Shown in pieces: positions 1-8,197 of a stretch of 64,000 nucleotides of DNA. How positions within the stretch are numbered: the stretch's first letter is position 1; each line of letters begins with the position of its first letter. Source of the stretch: JAGTVB01 sp049282355 (GTDB taxonomy: Bacteria; Pseudomonadota; Gammaproteobacteria; HK1); NCBI GenBank assembly GCA_049282355.1, contig JBAPTW010000033.1, positions 62,001 to 126,000 on the forward strand, given 5' to 3'. A program made the translations under genes and the position numbers. The notes under the pieces were generated by a model. That model did not search any database. It worked only from the letters and a program-made list of their open reading frames with translations, and was not told the origin of the DNA.

Positions 1-728
1 GAGATAGCCGCTTCCATTGGCTGCAGGAGTGAATCCAAAGCGGCCAGGTCCGCTAGTGCCAATACCTGCAGCTGTGGCAGGGTTACTAGGGAATTGTCAT
101 CGAACGGTCCGGAACCAATCCGCCGCAGGCTTTCCACATGAGCACCACAACCCAGCGCTTCCCCGATATCCTCGGCCAACGTACGTATGTAGGTCCCTTT
201 CGAACAGCACACCTCGACTTCCAGCTTCTCCAGCTCCCGCCGCAAGACCTGCAGATAGTGAATTGTCACCGTGCGGGGCTTGCGCTCCACGTCCAGGCCT
301 TGGTGTGCTAGCTTGTATAATCTTTGTCCCCGCAGCTTGATCGCCGAGTACATCGGAGGCACCTGCTCGATAGGCCCCTGAAAATCTCGAATAACCTTGC
401 TCAGCTCGTGCTCGCCGAAGCTGGGCACGGGGCGTCGATCAATTATTTGTCCTTCCGCGTCGCCCGTCGTGGTTTTTTGGCCAAATCGAAACACTGCTCG
501 ATAACGTTTGTCAGCTCCCAGCAAAAATCCAGAGATTTTTGTCGCCTCCCCAAAGCAAATGGGAAGCAATCCGCTAGCGAGTCGATCCAAACTCCCAGTA
601 TGTCCCGCCTTACGTGCCTGGAACAGCCGCTTGACACTTTGCAGAGCTTCATTCGACCCCATCCCGACAGGTTTATCAAACAATAGAATCCCGTGCACGT
701 CACGTCCCACTCTCCGGGACCGGGCCAT
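1..728 (-). CDS. truB: tRNA pseudouridine(55) synthase TruB (3' end outside window)
   Basis: Makes pseudouridine-55 in the T-loop of tRNAs. The reading frame runs from the ATG at 728 off the left edge, so about 242 residues are visible. The catalytic motif GHTGSLDRLASG, containing the nucleophile Asp, sits near residue 40, and the visible end matches the TruB C-terminal region. The start lies one base beyond the rbfA stop, so it is the last visible gene of the rimP-nusA-infB-rbfA-truB operon. Family membership is clear; only the C-terminal end is unseen. Confidence 0.95.
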   Translation of the reverse strand, partial: MARSRRVGRDVHGILLFDKPVGMGSNEALQSVKRLFQARKAGHTGSLDRLASGLLPICFGEATKISGFLLGADKRYRAVFRFGQKTTTGDAEGQIIDRRPVPSFGEHELSKVIRDFQGPIEQVPPMYSAIKLRGQRLYKLAHQGLDVERKPRTVTIHYLQVLRRELEKLEVEVCCSKGTYIRTLAEDIGEALGCGAHVESLRRIGSGPFDDNSLVTLPQLQVLALADLAALDSLLQPMEAAI

Positions 729-729
729 G

Positions 730-1134
730 TTATTCGTCCTCTTTTTCGTCTTGCTTGGGTGTAGTTCCTGAAACAGATTCTCTCGCCCCGCTGCTGACGG
801 TTGAGTCGATGAGCGTCAATACGCGATTTACCCTTTCCAGCTCCGTATCCCATGCAAATATCAGCTCAGGCAGTGCGCGTGCACGAATTCGACGAGCCAA
901 TTCGCGACGAATAAATCCTCGGGCTTTCATTGCCGCACGTAGCGTCTCTTGCACGTGTTGCGCAACGTGGACCTCCAGAAAAACCCTGGCTCGTGCCAGA
1001 TCTCTGGTCACCTCAACCCGAGAAACAGTGGCTCCGTGCAGCCGCGGATCACCCACTCCGCGGGCGAAAAGCTCCGCCAACTCTCGATGGATCTGCGCTG
1101 CTACGCGGCTGGCGCGGCTAAACTCCCTCGGCAT
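730..1134 (-). CDS. rbfA: 30S ribosome-binding factor RbfA
   Basis: A 134-residue KH-type protein that binds the 30S subunit and helps late 16S rRNA maturation. The N-terminus (MPREFSRASRVAAQIHREL) and the central segment with DPRL and VEVTRDLARARVF are typical of RbfA. The C-terminal 25 residues are charged and low in complexity. The start overlaps the infB stop by one base and the stop is next to the truB start, so the three genes are translationally coupled. Confidence 0.95.
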   Translation of the reverse strand: MPREFSRASRVAAQIHRELAELFARGVGDPRLHGATVSRVEVTRDLARARVFLEVHVAQHVQETLRAAMKARGFIRRELARRIRARALPELIFAWDTELERVNRVLTLIDSTVSSGARESVSGTTPKQDEKEDE

Positions 1135-3833
1135 TACACGCTGCGGTTTACCTGAACTTTCTCGAACACCTCAATTTGGTCACCCGCCTTCACGTCATTG
1201 TAGTTCTTAACGCCGATGCCACACTCCATACCGGCCTTAACCTCACTGACGTCTTCCTTGAAACGACGCAGTGATTCGAGCTCTCCCTCAAAGATAACGA
1301 CGTTGTCACGCAGCACGCGGATCGGATTGTGTCGGCGCACTACCCCTTGCACCACCATGCAGCCCGCGACAGCGCCAAACCTTCGAACACGAAACACATC
1401 ACGTACCTCGGCGATTCCTACCACTTGCTCCTTGAACTCCGGCTTCAGCATCCCCTGCATGGCTTGCTTAACAGTGTCAGTCACATCATAAATAACACTG
1501 AAGTAATGTACGTCCACATTTTCGGCTTCGATCAGCTGGCGCGCGGCACCGTCTGCGCGCACGCTAAAGCCAATAATGATGGCCTTCGATGCAATCGCCA
1601 GATTCACATCAGTTTCGCTAATACCGCCAGTCCCGCTGCCGACGATATTCACGCGCACGTCATCTGTGGAAAGTGCGGTCAAAGCATCGCGCAGTGCCTC
1701 CACAGAACCTTGAACATCTGCCTTGAGGACAAGATTGAGCGTATTGATCTCGCCTTCAGCCATCTGCTCAAAAACGTTTTCGAGCTTGGCTGCTTGTTGT
1801 CTGGCAAGCTTGATTTCCCGGAACTTACCTTGGCGAAACAAGGCGATTTCCCGTGCCTTGCGTTCATCGGCGATGACGATGGCCTCATCGCCAGCATTCG
1901 GAGGTCCAGAAAGTCCTAAAACCTCTACAGGGATGGAAGGCCCTGCTTCCTCAACCGCGCTGCCTGTCTCATCGAACAAGCCACGCACACGACCAAACTC
2001 GCGACCCGCGAGCAGAACATCGCCCTTTCGTAACGTACCTGCTTGCACGAGCACCGTCGCCACAGGACCACGCCCCCGGTCGAGGCGGGATTCGATGACG
2101 GCGCCGCTGGCGGCACCCTCCCGGGGCGCTCGGAGTTCAAGCAGCTCGGCTTGAAGCAAAATGGACTCGAGAAGATCATCCACCCCTTCGCCACTCTTGG
2201 CAGACACCTTCACAAATATTGTGTCACCGCCCCATGCTTCCGGAATCACGCCCTGTGTCGAGAGTTCCTGCTGCACGCGTTCAGGATCGGCGTCGGGCCT
2301 GTCGATTTTATTTATGGCCACGACCATGGGTACATTGCCTGCTCGCGAGTGTTGCACGGCCTCCGATGTTTGCGGCATGACCCCGTCGTCGGCAGCGACA
2401 ACCAAAACCACTAAATCGGTCGCCTTTGCACCACGTGCCCGCATGGCCGTAAATGCGGCGTGTCCCGGTGTATCCAGAAACGTCACTAAGCCTCTTCGAG
2501 TCTCGACGTGGTAGGCGCCGATATGCTGCGTAATGCCTCCTGCTTCACCCGCCGCAATTCGAGTGCGCCGAATATAGTCAAGCAGTGAGGTTTTGCCATG
2601 GTCGACATGACCCATGATGGTCACTACCGGAGGACGCGGCAATAATTCCCGATCCTGCTGACTCGCTCGAACCAATTCCTCCTCCAGCGCGTCCTCTTTC
2701 AGCAGCTTCGGTTTGTGCCCAAACTCCTCTACCACGACGGACGCCGTCTCCTGATTCAGAACCTGGTTAATCGTCACCATGGAGCCGAGATTCATCAAGA
2801 CCTTAATGACCTCGGAAGCTTTCACGGACATCTTCTGGGCTAACTCTGCCACGGTACAGGTCTCAGCAAGGGTCACTTCTCGCCTTACGGGTGCCGTCGG
2901 CTTCGCGAACCCATGCTTGGCTTCAACGGGCATTACAGCGGAGCGCATTCGTACCTTCTTCTTGCGGCGCCCGCGCTTTTCTGTGGCAACATGCAGCTCC
3001 TTTTGCGCAGGCTTTTCTCCTTTTTCTGGGCGTGTCTCGCCTTCGCGCTTCTCTGCACGCTTTGCGGGTCGTTCGCTCTTGCGCGGCACCGGCGACACGT
3101 CCGGCGGCGCAGCAGCGACTTCTTGCTCCTGAGGTGACACCCGCTCAGCTGGCGCTACCACCGCTGTGCTTTCCTGCGCCGGTTCTGCCGTAGCGCTCTC
3201 CGTCGTCGCTACAACTTCGATCGTCTCTACGGGCTCATGCTCATGCGCTTCTACCGTATCCAAGGTCGAGGACTGTGGCTGCTGCTGTTCGACTTCCTGC
3301 TCTAACTTGGCCGGCCTCACAGGCGGCGGCTCCGCCTTGCGACGTGCTTCCTCCTTTTCTCGTGTCTCTTGCTCAGCACGAAGCTGCTCTCCGTGTTCTT
3401 GCTGGCGACGCTTTGCTTCCTCCTGCAGAGCTTTCTTAGCCGCTTCCATACGTGCATGAACTACTGCAGAGACTTCCGAACGAACCGGACTCGCCTTTTC
3501 CTCATTGCGCTCACTGCGCAAGTAGGTATGCCGTTTGCGCACCTCCACGGTCACGGTCTTGGCGGTTCCTCGCGTGTGACGCCCTTGAGCCGCAGGTATC
3601 TTAAGCTCGCTAATCGATTTTCGTTTCAAAGTAATTCGCTTCGGCCCAGCGGGCTTAGCCTCACGCTTTCCATGTAAGTTACGCAGATGGGATAGCAGCT
3701 GCGCCTTGTCTGCATCGTTGATGTGCTCATCGGCTTGGCGCTGGGCCAAACCTGCTTCTCCCAATCGCACGAGCAAACGCTCAACCGGGATACCGACAAC
3801 TTCCGCTAGTTGCCTAACCGTGACCTCCGCCAT
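1134..3833 (-). CDS. infB: Translation initiation factor IF-2
   Basis: GTPase that places fMet-tRNA on the 30S subunit and promotes subunit joining. About 899 residues. An IF2_N domain lies at about 1-50, then a long charged linker rich in E, K and P, a second IF2_N-like domain near 315-370, and the G domain starting near residue 400 with GHVDHGKT, DTPGHAAF and NKID, followed by the beta-barrel and C-terminal domains. I chose the ATG at 3833 because GAGGAAAG lies at good spacing before it. A GTG five codons upstream (3848) is the alternative. It sits between nusA and rbfA as in most proteobacteria. Confidence 0.97.
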   Translation of the reverse strand: MAEVTVRQLAEVVGIPVERLLVRLGEAGLAQRQADEHINDADKAQLLSHLRNLHGKREAKPAGPKRITLKRKSISELKIPAAQGRHTRGTAKTVTVEVRKRHTYLRSERNEEKASPVRSEVSAVVHARMEAAKKALQEEAKRRQQEHGEQLRAEQETREKEEARRKAEPPPVRPAKLEQEVEQQQPQSSTLDTVEAHEHEPVETIEVVATTESATAEPAQESTAVVAPAERVSPQEQEVAAAPPDVSPVPRKSERPAKRAEKREGETRPEKGEKPAQKELHVATEKRGRRKKKVRMRSAVMPVEAKHGFAKPTAPVRREVTLAETCTVAELAQKMSVKASEVIKVLMNLGSMVTINQVLNQETASVVVEEFGHKPKLLKEDALEEELVRASQQDRELLPRPPVVTIMGHVDHGKTSLLDYIRRTRIAAGEAGGITQHIGAYHVETRRGLVTFLDTPGHAAFTAMRARGAKATDLVVLVVAADDGVMPQTSEAVQHSRAGNVPMVVAINKIDRPDADPERVQQELSTQGVIPEAWGGDTIFVKVSAKSGEGVDDLLESILLQAELLELRAPREGAASGAVIESRLDRGRGPVATVLVQAGTLRKGDVLLAGREFGRVRGLFDETGSAVEEAGPSIPVEVLGLSGPPNAGDEAIVIADERKAREIALFRQGKFREIKLARQQAAKLENVFEQMAEGEINTLNLVLKADVQGSVEALRDALTALSTDDVRVNIVGSGTGGISETDVNLAIASKAIIIGFSVRADGAARQLIEAENVDVHYFSVIYDVTDTVKQAMQGMLKPEFKEQVVGIAEVRDVFRVRRFGAVAGCMVVQGVVRRHNPIRVLRDNVVIFEGELESLRRFKEDVSEVKAGMECGIGVKNYNDVKAGDQIEVFEKVQVNRSV

Positions 3834-3854
3834 CGCTGCTTTCCTCACCGATAT

Positions 3855-5366
3855 TCAGCTCTGCTGCTCGTGCTCTTCTTCAAACCAGACTGCACGCGCC
3901 GCCATGATCAGGGGGCCCGCTCGGTCCACATCAACGTCGGATAGTTCGACGAGCTCATCCACGGACTGCTCCGCCAAATCTTCTCGAGTAACCACTCCAT
4001 GGCTCGCCAACTTACGGGCAAGATCCGGATCCATGCCTTCGACGCTTAGCAAATCCTCCGCAGGTTCCACGTTTTTGGATACCTGTTCTTCAGTAGCAAT
4101 TTCCCTTGCCAGCAAGACGTCTTGCGCACGTGATTGCAGCTCCTTGACAATTGCCTCATCGAATTCCTCGATCCCCAGCATCTCTTGAGAAGGCAAATAC
4201 GCCACTTCCTCTATGCTGGAGAAACCTTCTTGCGCGAGGATGGTGGCCACTTCCTCGTCGACGTTGAGTTGCTCCATGAACAGAGCTGATAAACGCTCCA
4301 CCTCAGCTTCGGTTTTCTCCTCAGCTTGGGTATCCGTCATGACGTTCAACTCCCAGCCCGTTAGCTGACTGGCTAACCGCACGTTCTGTCCACCTCTGCC
4401 AATGGCCTGGGATAACTGATCTTCCTTTACCGCGACATCCATCGATCGCGCTTCTTCATCGACAACGATGGACGCAACCTCCGCAGGAGACATCGCGTTG
4501 ATCACGTATTGAGCAGGATTCTCGTCCCAAAGGATGATATCAACGCGCTCGCCAGCCAATTCGTTCGAAACAGCCTGGACCCGCGATCCCCTCATGCCAA
4601 CGCAAGCACCTACCGGGTCAATTCGTGGCTCCTTGGTTCTTACAGAGATCTTGGCCCGTGAGCCAGGATCGCGGGCAGCACCCAAGATTTCAATAAGTCC
4701 TTCGCCTATTTCAGGCACTTCGAGCTTGAACAATTCAATGAGAAGCTCCGGCGCGGTACGACTCACGAATAATTGGGGACCTCTTGCCTCCGCTCGTACC
4801 TCCCGCAGGTACCCTCGCAGCCGATCCCCAGGGCGCACCGATTCGCGGGGAATCATTTCGTCTTTGATCACCATTGCTTCGGCATTTCCTCCTAAGTCTA
4901 AGAGGACGTTGCTTCTTTCCACGCGTTTGATTACCCCGGTAACCAACTCGCCCACGCGATCCTTGAATGCCTCCACCACTTGTGCGCGTTCGGCCTCGCG
5001 GACCTTTTGTACGATCACTTGCTTTGCTGTCTGCGCAGCAATGCGGCCAAAGCCTACTGACTCCATCGGCTCCTCAATATAGCCGTTCAACTCGATAGAT
5101 GAATCCCGCCTGACGGCCTCCCTTAGCGTTATTTGCCGTTCCGGAAACTCGACAGATTCTTCTGCATCATCCACAACTTGCCAACGCCGAAGCGTCTCGT
5201 AATCACCCGTGTTGCGATCGATGGTGACCCGTACGTCGATATCCTCTCTATGGCGCTTCTTGGTTGCACTGGCTAGCGCGGCTTCAATTGCCTCGAAAAT
5301 GATTCCTTTGTCAACGCCTTTTTCATTGGAGACAGCATCTACGACCAGCAGAATCTCTTTGCTCAT
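3855..5366 (-). CDS. nusA: Transcription termination/antitermination factor NusA
   Basis: RNA polymerase-binding elongation factor acting in pausing, termination and rRNA antitermination. About 503 residues: N-terminal polymerase-binding domain (1-125), S1 domain (about 135-200), two KH domains (about 200-345, with GACVGMRGSRVQ and AIGRGGQNVRLAS), and two C-terminal acidic helical repeats typical of the long gammaproteobacterial form. The ATG at 5366 gives the standard MSKEILLVVDAVSNEKGV start; upstream in-frame codons overlap rimP and are not needed. Located between rimP and infB. Confidence 0.97.
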   Translation of the reverse strand: MSKEILLVVDAVSNEKGVDKGIIFEAIEAALASATKKRHREDIDVRVTIDRNTGDYETLRRWQVVDDAEESVEFPERQITLREAVRRDSSIELNGYIEEPMESVGFGRIAAQTAKQVIVQKVREAERAQVVEAFKDRVGELVTGVIKRVERSNVLLDLGGNAEAMVIKDEMIPRESVRPGDRLRGYLREVRAEARGPQLFVSRTAPELLIELFKLEVPEIGEGLIEILGAARDPGSRAKISVRTKEPRIDPVGACVGMRGSRVQAVSNELAGERVDIILWDENPAQYVINAMSPAEVASIVVDEEARSMDVAVKEDQLSQAIGRGGQNVRLASQLTGWELNVMTDTQAEEKTEAEVERLSALFMEQLNVDEEVATILAQEGFSSIEEVAYLPSQEMLGIEEFDEAIVKELQSRAQDVLLAREIATEEQVSKNVEPAEDLLSVEGMDPDLARKLASHGVVTREDLAEQSVDELVELSDVDVDRAGPLIMAARAVWFEEEHEQQS

Positions 5367-5403
5367 GACTCGTCCCGACGTTCTTGCACCGATACGACGG
5401 TGA

Positions 5404-5859
5404 TTAAAGCTCTGGTACGAGCCGCGCGGTGCCGATCTGCTCGAGCGGCAATGAGTGCTCGAAGCCATCAGCATGAATCCGCACTACACCCTCGCGGCAT
5501 CCCAATAACACTCCATTGAAGTTCCGTCGACCGTGTAGAGGCGTATCCAACTTGACGGCAATGCGCCTGCCTTTAAAGCGTTCAAAATCGCTCGCAACGA
5601 ACAACGGCCGGTTCAATCCCGGGGAAGATACCTCCAATGTGTAGTGACCGGGTATTGGGTCATACACATCGAGCACACCACTAATTTGGTGGCTGGCTCG
5701 CTCGCAGTCACTCACCGATATGCCTTCATCCCTGTCGATATAGACACGCAATAGTGTTTTTCCGCCCTGTGGCCAACACCGGATTCCAACTAAGTCATAC
5801 CCAAGCACTTTGACTGCAGGCTCTATTAGGCGGCGCAATGCATCGTGCTGCGGTCTCAT
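5404..5859 (-). CDS. rimP: Ribosome maturation factor RimP
   Basis: Early 30S assembly factor of 151 residues. The motif GYDLVGIRCW near the N-terminus, then VYIDRDEGISVSDCERASHQ and LEVSSPGLNRPL, mark the RimP N-domain; an SH3-like C-terminal domain follows. The start at 5859 fits the family. An in-frame ATG at 5910, preceded by a G-run, would add 17 residues and be translated through the leader hairpin at 5871-5901, so either an extended form or a coupled leader is possible. First gene of the nusA-infB operon. Confidence 0.93.
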   Translation of the reverse strand: MRPQHDALRRLIEPAVKVLGYDLVGIRCWPQGGKTLLRVYIDRDEGISVSDCERASHQISGVLDVYDPIPGHYTLEVSSPGLNRPLFVASDFERFKGRRIAVKLDTPLHGRRNFNGVLLGCREGVVRIHADGFEHSLPLEQIGTARLVPEL

Positions 5860-6176
5860 CGTTCTACCAGAAAAACAAAAAGTGGGCGCGAAGCCCACTT
5901 TCCTAATCATCCCCCCACTGCGCGCCCTTCATCAGGCCGCATCTGCTTGCGCCGAGTTATGCCTACCAGGCTATTCAGCCCTTAATTATAACGGTCCTGC
6001 GCTCTTTGTCTCAACACCTTGGATGCTATTTCAAAGGTGTTGTACCCACCGCCAAAACAAGACGCTCAATATGGCAAAAACACAAAATGGCTACAAGCAT
6101 AAACATAGCTGTTTTCAATTACAGCTTCTTGATAAGTAAGTGCTAGCGTCGATGTCCAAATGCCGCATCTTTCGGT
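5860..6176. other. Gene-free leader region of the rimP operon
   Basis: Holds the terminator at 5871-5901. A 9-bp inverted repeat (caacacctt/aaggtgttg) flanks a 13-base loop around 6010-6042 with no T-tract. A 6-bp repeat (agctgt/acagct) lies near 6110-6127. I see no convincing coding sequence. It probably carries the 5' leader of rimP transcripts and the 3' end of the small gene at 6177. Confidence 0.6.
5871..5901 (-). terminator. rimP-leader intrinsic terminator (attenuator)
   Basis: On the minus strand a 9-bp perfect stem (5879-5887 with 5893-5901, AAAGTGGGC paired to GCCCACTTT, 5-nt loop) is followed by a T-rich tract (complement of 5871-5880). It lies about 12-40 bases before the rimP ATG. 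Leader terminators upstream of rimP are known in gammaproteobacteria (the rimP-leader family), so this probably tunes readthrough into rimP-nusA-infB. Confidence 0.8.
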
Positions 6177-6455
6177 TCAGCTCCAAGTAAATGTCTTCCG
6201 AGCATCATTGTCCGTGTGGTGCATAATCCGACGAATAATGTTCATGAGGTTTCCCAACAACTTCTCTCGCTCACTCGGGTCGGGAATTTCCTGCAGAGAA
6301 TGGCCGATACACTTTGCCATGATAAATATTGCTTCTGCCGGGTTTACTCCCGTCTCAACGAAGGTCGTCGCGATGCCATCCATCGCCCGCTTCCAACGAT
6401 CGATGTTCTCGATAGCACTAGAATGACTCGATGTGCTGCCATGATCATCGATCAC
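6177..6455 (-). CDS. Small uncharacterised protein (92 aa)
   Basis: Not recognised. It begins with GTG at 6455, preceded by AGGAGG with a 5-base spacer, a near-perfect ribosome binding site that argues for a real gene. The product is hydrophilic and probably helical, with IENIDRWKRAMDGIATTFVE followed by a segment rich in I, M and R (NLMNIIRRIMHHTDND). There is no signal peptide, membrane segment or Cys motif. It lies between tRNA-fMet and rimP, all on the minus strand, and may share the tRNA transcript. The codon pattern resembles its neighbours. Function unknown. Confidence 0.6.
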   Translation of the reverse strand: MIDDHGSTSSHSSAIENIDRWKRAMDGIATTFVETGVNPAEAIFIMAKCIGHSLQEIPDPSEREKLLGNLMNIIRRIMHHTDNDARKTFTWS

Positions 6456-6582
6456 ATGATCCTCCTGAATACCGCTGAGGGAACAGAAGCCGATGCTAAC
6501 CGGGCTACCTTACCACCCGCCAATGCCGCGACCCCATCTAAGCCGAGATCGCATACTACAGACGTAGACGAGATAGCTGAAG

Positions 6583-6659
6583 TGGTAGCGGGGGCAGGAT
6601 TTGAACCTGCGACCTTCGGGTTATGAGCCCGACGAGCTGCCAGACTGCTCCACCCCGCA
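6583..6659 (-). tRNA. Initiator tRNA-fMet (CAT)
   Basis: A 77-base cloverleaf with CCA encoded (6583-6585). The anticodon is CAT within GGGCTCATAACCC, the three consecutive G-C pairs typical of initiators, and A11 pairs with U24. The acceptor stem has U1 and U72, so the first pair is a mismatch as initiators need, but not the usual C1/A72. The T-arm contains GGTTCAAATCC. An initiator tRNA upstream of rimP-nusA-infB is the same arrangement as metY in E. coli. Confidence 0.95.
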
Positions 6660-6671
6660 CTTGTATGTGAG

Positions 6672-6700
6672 ATGGTACAAGGTAGGTCCTTTCGTTTCAA
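6672..6700 (-). promoter_or_regulatory. Sigma-70-type promoter of tRNA-fMet
   Basis: On the minus strand TTGAAA (6700-6695), a 17-base spacer, then TACCAT (6677-6672). The -10 ends 12 bases before the first tRNA base, as expected for a short 5' leader. Predicted from spacing and consensus only. Confidence 0.55.
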
Positions 6701-6865
6701 GGCTCATCAATGGAAGGCTCAGAGGGATTAGACGATGATTAGCCGCTATAATTGATATGATCAAGCTGCTATGGCCTAGGTCACCCGCGGCTTTTGGGAC
6801 GCGGGTAAGCATGGCTTTTTGGGAACAGTTGCCAATCTTTCAGATCCAGAGGGCACAGGGATGAC

Positions 6866-7432
6866 ATGCACTTGACGCCGGTACACAAAAGCACCCTTCT
6901 TGATACCGCCCACGCCTCTATCGAGCATGGACTCACGCAAAAAAGTCCTCTGGCCATTGTGCTGGATCGGTACGAGCCTGAACTGCGGACGCTAGGGGCA
7001 AGCTTCGTCACTTTGACGATCGCACAAGCCTTAAGGGGCTGTATTGGCAGTCTCGAAGCGATTCGGCCGCTTATAGTGGATGTGGCCCAACAGAGCTATG
7101 CGGCTGCTTTCTGCGACCCACGCTTCCCCCCCCTCGCTCCAGAGGAGTTGCCAAAACTTAGCATCCATATTTCGGTACTCTCTCCAAGCACGCCGCTTCT
7201 ATTCGAGTCGGAGGAGGTGCTTGCCGGTACCTTACGTCCCGGAATTGATGGCCTCATCATTGCCCACGGTCAACATCGCGCTACCTTTCTTCCCGCCGTC
7301 TGGCAATCAATTCCGGACGGTCATCAGTTTATTAAACATCTCAAAAGGAAAGCGGGGCTCTCTGATACGGTCCGCGACTACCAAGCGTGGCGCTATACGG
7401 TGATAGAGTTTCCTGCCTCAAACGAACACTGA
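6866..7432 (+). CDS. AMMECR1-domain protein
   Basis: A 188-residue protein covered by an AMMECR1 domain. The family hallmark LRGCIGS (residues about 57-63) is present, followed by AFCDPRFPPL and LSIHISVLSP, also typical of the family. The biochemical role of AMMECR1 proteins is unsettled; many genomes encode them with a MEMO protein and a radical SAM enzyme, and neither is seen here. AGGGA lies just upstream of the ATG. It is transcribed away from tRNA-fMet and converges with fliA. No membrane segment or signal peptide. Confidence 0.85.
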   Translation: MHLTPVHKSTLLDTAHASIEHGLTQKSPLAIVLDRYEPELRTLGASFVTLTIAQALRGCIGSLEAIRPLIVDVAQQSYAAAFCDPRFPPLAPEELPKLSIHISVLSPSTPLLFESEEVLAGTLRPGIDGLIIAHGQHRATFLPAVWQSIPDGHQFIKHLKRKAGLSDTVRDYQAWRYTVIEFPASNEH

Positions 7433-7471
7433 AGGGTATTCCAGCGAACAAGCTTCAGCACATCACATCGC

Positions 7472-8197
7472 TCATTCATCGCGCCATTCACTCATGCGCG
7501 CCTTGAGTCGCAACAGCGCTTGGCTATGTATCTGGCAGACGCGCGATTCGCTTACATTCAACACAGCCCCAATTTCTCGAAGATTTAGCTCTTCATCGTA
7601 ATACAGCGACATGACCAATCGTTCGCGCTCCGGAAGGCTTGCAATCACTCTCGCGAGCGCGTGCTTGAATTCCTCCATAACCAAATCGTCGGCAGGTCCT
7701 CTGGCAAAGTCACATATTCCTTCAGCAAGAGATTCGTTGCCGGCAGTGAGATCTTCGAAGCTAAATACTTTATGCCCAGAAGCGTCCTGCAATATGCGGT
7801 GGTAAGCTTCGAGGGAAATCCCCAACCGATCCGCTACCTCCATGTCTCGTGCATCACGTCCTTCTATGGCCTCAATGGAACGTATAGCGTCCGCAACTTG
7901 ACGTACCTTGCGGTGCAGCGAGCGAGGCGCCCAGTCGCTCTTTCTGATCTCGTCGAGCATTGCCCCCCGAATACGTATACCGGCATAAGTCTCGAAGCTC
8001 GCCCCTTGATTGGCGTCATAATTTCGAAAAGCTTCGAGCAGTCCGATCATACCTGCCTGAATGAGGTCGTCGGTCTGCACGCTTGGAGGTAGGCGGCTCT
8101 TAAGATGAAATGCGATCCGTCTTACCAGGCTTGCATGTCGGGTGACAAAATCCGCTTGATTGTCCTGCGCATCGATGTGAACGGCCACCCCAGTCAT
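7472..8197 (-). CDS. fliA: RNA polymerase sigma factor FliA (sigma-28 type)
   Basis: A 241-residue group 3 sigma factor. Region 2 has DDLIQAGMIGLLEAFRNYD (about 43-61) followed by FETYAGIRIRGAMLDEIRKS, which is characteristic of FliA/WhiG. Region 4 has the helix-turn-helix LREIGAVLNVSESRVCQIH near the C-terminus. GGAGG lies 7 bases before the ATG. Its usual job is late flagellar gene transcription, yet no flagellar or chemotaxis gene is nearby, so either those genes are elsewhere or it serves another regulon. It is followed upstream by an 800-base gene-free stretch. Confidence 0.9.
   Translation of the reverse strand: MTGVAVHIDAQDNQADFVTRHASLVRRIAFHLKSRLPPSVQTDDLIQAGMIGLLEAFRNYDANQGASFETYAGIRIRGAMLDEIRKSDWAPRSLHRKVRQVADAIRSIEAIEGRDARDMEVADRLGISLEAYHRILQDASGHKVFSFEDLTAGNESLAEGICDFARGPADDLVMEEFKHALARVIASLPERERLVMSLYYDEELNLREIGAVLNVSESRVCQIHSQALLRLKARMSEWRDE

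Noticed and set aside
6452..6700. 82-codon minus frame across tRNA-fMet
   Set aside because: It runs through the tRNA gene and shows no protein-like conservation.
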